Origin: Coccinella septempunctata | Lineage: Eukaryota > Arthropoda > Insecta > Coleoptera > Coccinellidae | DNA length: 64,000 bases | Assembly: GCF_907165205.1 (NCBI RefSeq) | Contig: NC_058193.1 | Coordinates: 37,899,021 to 37,963,020 of the forward strand | Direction: 5' to 3' | Shown: one piece after another, positions 35,688 to 47,600 of the stretch | Position numbering within the stretch: position 1 is the first letter of the stretch | Layout of the letters: each line of letters begins with the position of its first letter | The notes under the pieces: generated by a model | What the model was told of the DNA's origin: nothing | Seen by the model: the letters and a program-made list of their open reading frames with translations, nothing else | Databases searched by the model: none | Program-made: the position numbers and the translations under genes

Positions 35688-38600
35688 TTAGATCGGCGTG
35701 GGTAATACTGTGAAATCTTGCAACGCACATTTAACAGTTTCGTACAGGGGCCGACTGTCTTCGTTACAGTAGGATTCGGGGGTACAGAGGGTTTGCAGCT
35801 TGGTGAGGTAAGAATCGAAATTCTCCTGTCCAATTTTCTCCGGGTTCGGACCGCCACCGGGCAGGCGGACGTGCTCCAGGAGGGTGATGACGTTGTTTCT
35901 CAGACTCTCGTAATATTCGTTCAGGTTGTTGTTTCTCTGGGCCATCGCCTGGGTTTCCTAATGGGAAATCGTAAGTGATGTAGGCCAATTGCTTTTTTTA
36001 CGAAACCGCTGGTAAATACGAAACTAATTAGGCGGATCTACCAATGGGACACTAGGTGTTTGCGTTACCGAATGTAAAAGAAAAGATTCGGTGGAATTCA
36101 TAACCGGGTACATATTTCTGGTGAAAATCAATTTTTCTTCTTTGAACCCCATTATTTTTTACGACTTCAATAGCTTTCATCTTGCAGTATTTATAAAATA
36201 TCCCGAAATTCACGCAACAAAATTTGATCTCGTTTTATATTTCTATGCTCGAGACAAAACTATGAGATTTTTGACAGGAGGCCTCCTTTTTCCATAGACA
36301 TAGAGACATAGAGTCTCTATGTCTATGCCTTTTTCGGAATAAGCATAGACATAGAGTACATATGTCTATGGGAATCATAGACATAGAGAGAGTCTATATG
36401 TCTATGATGGGAATAGAGCCATATTTTGGCGATTAAGCGTCTTAATCGATGTCTTAAAGCGTCTTTAAGCGTGACGTCATTAATTTTGTTGTCGCAAAAA
36501 TAGAATATCGCTGATGGTTGAGTCATCTGTCGTTGTCATTAGGCAGCGAATCGAATTGTGAATTTTTCAATTTCTGTTCTTTGGCTATTATTTGAAAAAT
36601 ATTTATTTATTCTAAATGATAATGCAGAAACTGCATTATTGGCAATAAAAGCACTCTTCCCTAGTAGGAATTCAAATCAAATTCGATATAAACAACATAT
36701 TCTCTCTTCTTCTTTATATTACCTCTTTCCGCTTAAGACGACATAGGCCAGAGACAAGATGACTCTATGACACAGGCGCTCTCCACAGACCGCCAGGTTC
36801 CGCTAAAGACTGACGTCATGACTTATTCGCTCGAATAGCACCGCTTACAGACGCTTCACGCGTCTTAATCGCGAAAATATGGCTTAGGACATTTGAGTGG
36901 TTCACAGAAATAATAATCTGTCGTAAAAATATGATCGGTTCAAATTTGAAGTATTTATCCATCATTCGATCAACACCTGGCGTTCTTTTCCTTAAAAATT
37001 TATAATTTTGGCTATTTTTCATATAGTCGTCTAGAAATGAGGTATCCAGGACACAGGGGGAACAAATTCATCACTATCACTACTTGAATTCTTTCTCCAT
37101 CTGTACTTGCAAAAACCTTTTCATCATTTTATAGGTATATTTTGTTCAAAGAGTGAAGAATCTGGTACACAAAGACGTTAGTGCTTTCGAAGAAGAGTTT
37201 TTCTTTTCTTGAAGTGAGGACAAATTTGAAATAACCCGCGCTATCACTTTCACTGGTTCACAGAAATCCAGTAGAAGTTACTTCAACTGTCAGAGGCAGA
37301 GACTCTTTAATGACATATGATCATAGAACTCCATCAAGTGTTCTTCCAAATTCAATTTAAATTGAAAATAAATTTCATTCTTATTTGTACAAATTTCTTA
37401 CTTTCCCGAAAGAATGTTGAGAGGACTGACATGAAAGAACAAAATGGAAATATGTACCTAATGGAGTAAGAATCCTTTGAATTTTCCTAAAGATCCTCTG
37501 GTTTTCGAGGGTCGAAATTCCTAATTGTTTTCTAAGATGAGAACTTACCTTTTCACCGTGGTTGAGCTGGCTTTCCATGGCATTAATATCTGATTTCAGC
37601 CTGATCATTTGAGATTCAACTCTTGCATTTTCTCTCTGCAGTTCGGATATTTCCGCCTCCAAGGTCATGAGATCCTCGTTATTGCCATTGTTTTCCAAGC
37701 CTGGAAATTCCATTCTCAAATGTTTCCAAGGCACTCTCAACTTTTATGTTGTTTTTTTTTTCTAATGATTATTTTACGGAGGAAATGATTTGGATTTCGT
37801 TTTGAAGTCAGCAGCCACAATAAGAATAAGAAGTGAAGAATTAAAAACACGAATTGAAAATTGTCTCGGGAATTGCATTTTCTTTTTCTTTCTAAGGGCA
37901 ACTTCAAATCATCTCCATCTTAGTCAAATTATATGTTTTCTCTCCATAATATCTTGAGAAGTAGTTAAAATTATCATCAATCAGCATTTCCTCTACAAAT
38001 TAATCGAAATGACTACTTTTGTTACATTTTTATCGGAACTTCACAACAACAGGGGTGAAAATGAAACGAATTCTGGAACCCAGAAATCACTGATCACAGG
38101 AAGAAGAAAAACTAAACAATGTGACTTACACATAGACTACACCCGGTTATGTCTATGGACTTACAGTATAGATTAACCCTTATCTATGACTTAAAGGCAT
38201 GTTTGAACCATAGACATTATAAGTCTATGGTTTGAACGCACTCCGATCGAATTCGTCTCGTTTTCACCCTCCAAATGAATCGGTTCTTACCTGAATAATT
38301 CTTCGAGTAAAAAGAAGACATATCGTCAGGGTATTTGGACTTTTTAACCCCCTGCCCGGCAACCGGACACCCGCTCAGGGACCTGTGGGTCAGGAAGGAC
38401 CCGTTTATGTGTCCAGTGCCGTCGCATCCGGGGGTGGGACAATTCACCCCCTCGAATTTCATGACGGTCGCCGCCGCCACGGCCGCCTTGTGCTGGTCCA
38501 CGGATCCGCCACTCTCGAGGACCCTCATCTTGTTCCTGTTGGCTATCGGACATCCGGAGGCGCTGAAGATTCGGACAATTCATCGTTAGATCGTATTTAT

Positions 38601-41600
38601 GGACTTTGTTTCGATAAGATCGCGTGCCGTACATCCCGGATTTGACACCGATAGTTTATTTCTAGATGACGTTGACGAAGTGAGCCAGGAGCACGATTTA
38701 AAAGTGAAGCAACTGCCTTAGTGACTAAATAAATGATGCTGCTGCCTCAAATTAATTAGTTATCGACAAATTTATACATTGTGAGGAATAGACGAAGGAT
38801 TTTTATTTATACAATCCTAATTTATGCGAAAAGGGAACCAAAAATTATAGGCTGAGCTTTTTCAATTTAAAAGTTATAAAATGTGGTCTAGCAACGGTAT
38901 TGTTCATCTACTTTCGTTATGAATTTCGGTGGAAATTTTCTGTAATCAACACCTGCATAAAGATATTACCTTCTATGGGACAAAAATTTTCCTGTCGCAT
39001 GGCCAGATCCATCACAACCAGGAATAGGGCATCTGATAGCATGAAAAGTGTTGAAAATTTTAAAAGAGGGAAAAGAGTTGGAAATTAAGAAAAGAAAAAA
39101 TGTCAAATAAGCGCATGCTAATATTTATAATGATTATGTGTGCTTGGTTTCGTGAAACTAATGTCTTGATGAAATCAGTAGTTTCGCATGGTGAAATTAT
39201 ACAGGGTGGTCCAGATCGTAACCAAGAAATTTCAACCACGTATTCTACATAAAAAATAAGCCCTAGTTTGTCATATAAACATATGTCGAGAAATGTTTCC
39301 TTTCCGAAATACGGGGTGTTGAAATTATAGAAAAAAAAATGTTTTTTATTAATAACTTTCACACTTCTTGAAATATTTTTATGAAATTTGAGGCATAGGT
39401 TTTGAGCGTCAAGGAGCACTTTTTGCATAATATCATTTCATTTCTATTCTACCAGTGGCGTCCGTACTGCAGCGAGATTGAATATTTTCAGATAAAAAAA
39501 TGATACGCCACTGTGTTTTTCCGACAATTAAAATTACTAGTTGAATCCATATTTGATTTGGAGCAAATTCGGTTTCTTGACTTTTTGCTGTACGAGGCAC
39601 CGTTTCCGGTTAAAAAAATAAAACACATTCTCATGCATGAAGAAATCGCCAAAATTTATTTTATTTTTTTAACCGGAAACGGTGCCTCGTACAGCAAAAA
39701 GTCAAAAGACCGAATTTGCTTCAAATTGAATAAGGATTTGAATAGTAATTTTTATTGTCGGAAAAACCAGTAGCGTATCATTTTTTATCCGAAAATATTC
39801 AATCTCGCTGCAGTACGGACGCCACTGGTAAAATAAAAAAGAAATGATATTATGCAAAAAGTGCTCCTTGACGCTAAAAACCTATGTTTTTATTTCAAGC
39901 AGTGTGAGAGTTATTAATAAAAAACATTTTTTTTTCTATAATTTTAACACCCCGTATCTCGGAAAGGAAACATTTCTCGACATATGTTTGTATGACAAAA
40001 TAGGGCTTATTTTTGATGTAGAATACGTGGTTAAAATTTCTTGGTTACGATCTGGACCACCCTGTATTTTTTGGTTGCTTGAGTAATACTGCGATAGAAT
40101 CAACATAAAAAAGAACCGAAAAATTCGACCTTTACCTTAGGGGTTCCGAGTCTTGTCCATCTCTCGGTTTGCTCTTCGGCTTGTTAGCTCTAGGACAGCC
40201 CGAGAGACTCCTGTGCGAGGAATAGTTCCCCGTCACGTGGCCGGAACCATCACAGCCCGGCGTTGGACATTTAAGCTCCTGCGAATGGGCCTGTATATGT
40301 GTCCTGTCCGTTCTGGGACAACCGGAAATGCTGTAGAGAATTGTGGCAGTATAGAAAAAGGTGTATTCGGACATATCTCGCAATCTCTCACCTTCCGTCC
40401 TTACTCGAAGACTTTTCGTGTTGCGATAGGGAGTGTTGAGGAGGGGGCATCGAGTAGCAAGGGTTCGGGGAGTAACCCCCTGGCGGTACAGGATATCCCG
40501 TGGTAACAGAGCCGGGATAACCGCCTGTGCTACATCCGTATCCACCTGGACCTGGATAAGGCGCTGTGTAGGGGTTGGATGGGTAGTCGCTGGCCACCGA
40601 AGTCATACCGTAGCCTGGGTGCGGACTCATTGGGGTGTAGCCTAGAAATTTGTCGATTTTGAAGCGATGTAGATGAGAGAAATGCCGCCCAAACCAAAGA
40701 TTATAGAGTAGAAAGATAGGAAACGAAGCGACTAAATACAGTGACTCTAAGGAGACAGTGGCGACAATTGTGGTCTCGTTTTCCATCATTTTAGCAAGAA
40801 TATGGCGAATTTGGTCACGTGACGTGACTTGAGCCAATCCGCATTCCGAATTAGAGATCATAGCATTGAAATCTGTGCTTCTAAGCCGCCATATTCTTGC
40901 TAAATTTCCAATTGTCGCCACTGTGTTTGATAGAGTCACTGGACGACTAAATACAGTGACTCTAAAGCCCGTTTGCAACAGCCGAGAATTCTCTGGAGAA
41001 TTCTCTACAAAATTCTCGCAAGAAAAGGGCGGAGACTATTTAGTACGCAACTGAACAGAGAATTCTACCGAAAGTGCGTATGTAACGGAACATAATTCAC
41101 GGCGCATGAAATCTCGAGTAAATTTTCTAGAGAATTCTCGGCTGTTACAAACGGGCTTAAGGAGACAGTGGCGACAATTGTGGTCTCGTTTTCCATCATT
41201 TTAGCAAGAATATGGCGGATTTGGTCACGTGACGTGACGTGAGCCAATCCGCATTCCGAATTAGAGATCATAGCATTGAAATCTGTGCTTCTAAGCCGCC
41301 ATATTCTTGCTAAAATTCCAATTGTCGCCACTGTGTTCGATAGAGTCACTGTACGACTAAATACAGTGACTCTAACGAGACAGTGGCAACAATTGTGGTC
41401 TCGTTTTTCATCGTTTTAGCAAGAATATGGCGGATTTGTTCACATGACGTGACGTGAGCCAATCCGCATTCCTAATTAGAGATCATAGAATTGAAATCTG
41501 TGCTTCTAAGCCGCCATATTCTTGCTAAAATTCCAATTGTCGCCACTGTGTTCGATAGAGTCACTGTACGACTAAATACAGTGACTCTAACGAGACAGTG

Positions 41601-44600
41601 GCAACAATTGTGGTCTCGTTTTTCATCGTTTTAGCAAGAATATGGCGGATTTGTTCACATGACGTGACGTGAGCCAATCCGCATTCCTAATTAGAGATCA
41701 TAGAATTGAAATCTGTGCTTCTAAGCCGCCATATTCTTGCTAAATTTCCAATTGTCGCCACTGTGTTTGATAGAGTCACTGTACGACTAAAGTGATGTGA
41801 GCGCCATCTGTGTTTCAAATGTGTTTTTAAGGCCCTCAGACTGGTTAAAATATTAATTCGAGGGACAAATGAAGTTTTGTGAGATGTCAGATGGCCATTT
41901 TGATCAAGGAGGTTTTGAATGTTTCGATTCTCGTATAGCCTTTTGTTTATCAAGCTCGTTCTAGTTGCTAATTATTGAAATCTTTGTCTAATTTCTTGGC
42001 GAAAACCTCGAAATATCGTTCGAAAATTATTGTATGGTATGATAAAATTTTCAGGGCGAAAAGGCCTGCAAACACTACTGACTACACCATGTGCAATGAA
42101 CATTTTACTGCAAGTCGATTGAGAACTGTTCATCCACGTCAATTGTTGTATGCAGGAAGCATACCTTGCAAGAAGGGCCAATTTAGGAAAAATTATGACT
42201 CTATACGTCCATTCAAAGATTCTCAATTGCTACTCCTTCAATACATTCAGAAATGCAAAGGTTTTATTGATTTCGTTTTGGAATAGAATTCGAATTTCGC
42301 GCCCCTGAATTATAAAACAGAAAACTGTTACTAAACAGGTTTTCTGTATTGACAGTACGTTTTCAGGGCCATCTGATTGTCAAATGTGTTTTCACTGACC
42401 AAAATGTAGACGGTTTTTAGTACTAGAGATATGAGGGTGTTTTCTATCATTCTACTCTATAATCTTCGGCCCCAACTAGCTCAAGGGCTGGCGACGCCCT
42501 TGATGTTTGAAGGGAAAGATGATAGAAGAAAAGTTCTCACCTGAGGAGTCCCTGTAGGCGTCCATATAGTGAGATCCGGCGCTCTCCGGCGACGACTCCC
42601 TGCTGTATCCAGAGCCGGGGGTCAGAATGGGTCCGGCGAACGTAGCCACCGGTCGGACGCCACTGAAATTAACGGGTTCGTTTGCCGTTGAGAAATCGAC
42701 CGGTTCTGTCTGTTCATCACGGGGGGGACCTATGAAGCCGGGGGGCACCGGCATCGACCCCTCTCTGGTTTGGTACTGGGGACTTGCGTTGCTGCAATTC
42801 GGGACAGTTGCGAGTTTGATTCAGGACGCCAAACCATTCTTTTTTTTTTCGTAAGACTCGTACGGTAACGCCTCGATCATGATAGGCGGGCCGAGTCTAC
42901 GATTTGGGAATTAAAGAAGCCGAAAACCAGAGAATGAGCCTATTTGGATTCTTTACTTGAGCCTTTTTGAAAAGGGATGAAATATACGAATGGCTCTTCG
43001 ATAATGTTATGTACAGCGTTCAAGAAGATTGGTTGAGTAGGCTAAGGTTATCAGAGGTCGATATTCTTTGCTTGAACTCGTTTTTTAGCTTCGACTGTTT
43101 GCTTATTGTTCTGATTCGATAGAAAATGTCAAGTTAGCTTAGGATTTCCTTATATTTTGGCTAAAAAGTGAAAGCTAAGCATTTCGTTCAGACAAAGAGC
43201 ATTAACTAATCTTCGGAATTCCATACCCTACTTAACTAGTGAAAAAGCCCCCTTATAACCTTCAGAAGGGTGAAATTTTTTTTTATCCTGAGATTTAAGG
43301 TGGTAGTAGTAGTGATTTTTTCAAGTCTTTGCTGTTGCGGTTTGAAAATCGGAATTTACGAACAATTTCTGAATGTAGGTGCTGAGCAGAAGCTCCTTAC
43401 AAGTTTATAGGTTCTGTGACGATGTCTATAAGAATTTAACAGATGTTAAAAGGAAAATTAGCAAGCTTGTCAAGAATTTTCTTTTACATGTAGGTTTTCT
43501 AACATTCCGAATCCATTTTTGTCTGATTCGAGAGCTTTGCGAAATTGTCAAGGGAATTTCAGGAAAAATAGAAATTTTTGTGATTAGGTTCAGAGCCTCA
43601 CTAAAAACAGAAATAGCATTTATGGATTTATCTGCAGCATTTGAAACAGTATGGAAGAATGGCTTGATTTTCATACTTTATACACATCTGAAGGGTAGAA
43701 AGATGGTTCGCTTACTAGAAAACATGCTGTCAGATAAAAGATTTAGTGTTTTTGTTGATAATAATAGTAGAAATTTAAAAATTTTGAATAAAGGTGTCCC
43801 ACAAGGATCAGTTTTAGCACTTCTTCCTTTCAATTTATATCTGCGTGATATCCCTACAATTTCTTCTGAGGAATTTATATATGCTGATGATATTGCCCTC
43901 GCTTTTCGTAATTCTGAATTTAGATATATAGAGAATAATCTATATACAGATTCAGAAATTTTGAGGAATTACTTTTTCGAGTTTCGAGCTTTTGCGTCCT
44001 AACCCAAATAAAACCGAGGTTTCGAGTTACCATTTGGATAATCATCGAAAATATAGAAAATTGAGCGTAGTTTTTGGTAACTCTATTCTGGAAAATAACT
44101 TCAATTCAAAATATCTAGGAGATAAGCTGGATTTCTCGCTGAATTTCAAAGGGCATTCGGAGAATTGGAGTCTGAAGTTGAAAACTAGGAATTATATCCA
44201 GCATAAATGAGCTGGTACTTCATGGGGTGCTGCTGCAACTACTCTTCGAATTGCAGCCCTAGTTTGCGGCTGTTATATTGTTGCCCCTTTTAGGTTAATA
44301 GTGCTCATGTGCAAAAAACTGATTCTTTTCGGTGAAGGAAACGCTCAATAAGACTTCTTCAGCTGTGAACTTTGAAAAACGTCTACTCGAGAAGATCTCT
44401 TCATGATCACATCAAAAACGACTCGAAAAAAGGTCATTTCACAGAATTTCTACAACTTGTAAGCTTCTGCACCACCCCTCATTCATCAACAGATGAATAT
44501 GCTCAAAATGCAGACTCTCGAACCCCGGACAAACTCTAATTGTCCCAATACACCCCGGAAACACGCCCAACAAACGCATACTCACCCCCAACTATCAAAC

Positions 44601-47600
44601 TACCGTCAAAGTGTATACAAATTGAACCCGGTCCCGTTTTATGCGGTTATGAACTTTGGAACGGTGCCACAATAAATAACGGGAGGGGTCAACTCACCTG
44701 TGGGAGAGCCGGCTGATGCTTAGGTCCAGCGTCTGTCCCTGCGGACTGGGAACTTGGGGACTGGCGGACAGATGGGGACTGGCCGCTGCTTGCGGACTTC
44801 CGCCAACTCGTTGGCCGCCGTAATGAGGTGAGTTATATGCCACCTGCCGACAAAGATGATTATGTGTGCTGAACGTTATATATGGCCCTAGTTATGGAGT
44901 ATTAACTAACGCGTTATGACCGGTTCGCGTAGAGGGTGGAATTTGATCTATTTCCGCTGGGTGGGGCTTTTACGATAGGGTTAGCTCATACCTAACCGGT
45001 TCTTTGAATAGTCAGATGCTCTTGATCATGTCTCCCCAAAAACTCTGTCAAAATTGTAAGAGATGAACGATCTAAATGTAAGAGTTTTTGGATGAGCAAA
45101 ATTATCCGAAGAAGTTCCAGAATTTACTTCGAGAACCTTCGGTTATATTGTAAAGTATGCCTGTAAGAGGTGCTGGAATAAGATTAAGATTCCATAAAGG
45201 CCTGCTTAACCCTGAAGCGCCTCAAAGCAAAAACCCGTACAAAGTTTATCACGGAACTTCAATATGCTAATATGCAGACGACTGCGCACTTATAGCTAGC
45301 AGCCCAGAGGATCTATAGATAATGCTGGACCTATAAACATATATGCGAACCTTTAGGCCGTAGACTCAATATCGACAAAACCAAAATCCTGGTAAGTCCG
45401 CCAGAAAACCTTCAAACAGATATCAGCCTGGAGGATGAAACTCTAGAACAGGTCGAGCAGTTCAAATACTTCAGCTTCATAAATACTAAGGCTAACCTGG
45501 ACACGGAAATACACAACCGCATCAGTTCGGCATCACAGGCATTCTGGAAGCTAAAGGACACAGTGATTCAAAATCACGACCTCAATATGAAGACTAAGAC
45601 AGCTGTTTACAAAGCAGTTGTCCTCCCAACGCTTCTTTACGGAAGCGAAAGCTGGACGCCCTACAGGCGACACATTAAACAGCTTGAACAAACGCAACAA
45701 CGTCATCTAAGACAGATAATGCACATCAGATGGTTCTACAAAGTTTCAAATGCAGAAGTCTTGAACGCGCGAGTTGTATAACTCAAGTAACGAGGGCCCG
45801 ACTCAGATGGAGAGGCCACATTCTGAGATAGCAACGCACAAGAATCCCCAAAATAGCTCTGTATGGCGAATTCATAGAGGGAGCTCGGAAACCAGGAGGC
45901 TGTTCAAGGATTTACTGCATCAATCCTTAAAATCAGTTAATGCCAATCATAGCTGGGAACAACTAGCGTTAGACAGGTCACAGTGGAGGTCTTTGGTCCA
46001 CAGTTACAATGGAGACTCGAGAAGAATACAGCGGCGGCCAGATCTGGTTGGTGACTATCCATGCCCGGAGTGTGGAAGGATCTATAGGTTACGGTTGGGT
46101 CTCTTCAGTGACAGGAGGGCACACAGTCGCAAGTAGCCCTAAGAATTTATAAGTTTGATCGCACCGATAGTTTGGTTTTTGAGTCTTTTCGCAGATTTAT
46201 TCTCGGTAACGAGATACAGCAATGGATGAATCGTAAAAGTAACTCACCTGAGGACTTGTAGTCACGCTCGATGTCGATAGATCGATAACTGAACCCCCAG
46301 GAGACGTGTGGGGCCCAGCACCCTTCATTTGTGCCTGAGTCGTCACACATTTCACCGAAAGGTTGATGGCTGAAAATCCCACGGGCAGTGGACCTCCCGA
46401 TGTCTGCTCGTACTGGTACATCGGCCTACAAATTAATTTCGCCCATTTTCATTCTCGTTCGACGGCACGATGCTGATGAAAAACGGTCTCTTTGGCGGTG
46501 ACAACAAATTAACTTTTACCCCGGTGGACTGTACGGTTCGACCCCGAAGATAATTGATTTATTTTCTTAGCCGGTTTTATTTATCAGGGATGAAAAAGGG
46601 TGGTCCAAATCGTAACCAAGAAATTTTAACCACGTATTCTACATCGAAAATAAGCCCTAGTTTGTCATATAAATATATGTCGAGAAATGTTTCCTCTCCG
46701 AGATACGGGGTGTTAAAATTATAGAAAAAAAAAGTGTTTTTTATTAATAACTCTCACACTGCTTGGAATTTTTTTATGGAATTTGAGAAATAGGTTTTGA
46801 ACGTCAAGGAGCACTTTTTGCATAATATCTTTTCTTTTTTATTCTACCAGTGGCGTCCGTACTGTAGCGAGACTGACTTTTCAGATAAAAAAATGATACG
46901 CCACTGATTTTTCCGACAATAAAAATTACTATTCAAATCATTATTTAATTTGGAGCAAATTCGGTCCCTTGATTTTTTGCTGTACGAGGCACCGTTTTCG
47001 GTTGAAAAAATAAAACACATTGTCAGGTTTTTTATACCATTTTTTTTCTGATTCGGCCCTGATGAAAAGATATAGCCATTTAAAATTTTCATAATGAGCT
47101 GTGCCACCCCTGGAGGAACAAAATAACCTCAGAATAACTAGCTAAATCTACCATATCAAATTTTGACGATTTCTTCATGCCTGAGAATGTGTTTTATTTT
47201 GTTAACCGGAAACGGTACCTCATACAGCAAAAAGTCAAGAGACCGAATTTGCTCCAAATTGAATAAGGAATTGAATAGTAATTTTTACTGTCGGAAAAAC
47301 CAGTGGCGTATCATTTTTTTATCTGAAAATATTCAGTCTCGCTGCAGTACGGACGCCACTGGTAGAATAGAAAAGAAATGATATTATGCAAAAAGTGCTC
47401 CTTGACGCTCAAAACCTATGTCTCAAATTTCATAAAAATATTTTAAGCAGTGTGAGAGTTATTAATAAAAAACTTTTTTTTTTCTATAATTTTAACACCT
47501 CGTATCTCGGAGAGGAAACATTTCTCGACATATGTTTATATGACAAACTAGGGCTTATTTTTGATGTAGAATACGTGGTTGAAATTTCTTGGGTACGATC

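Noticed and set aside
40739..41781. Regularly spaced repeats as a CRISPR-like array
   Set aside because: Units are 203 bp palindromes with identical 12 bp spacers in a eukaryotic intron; spacers are not unique.
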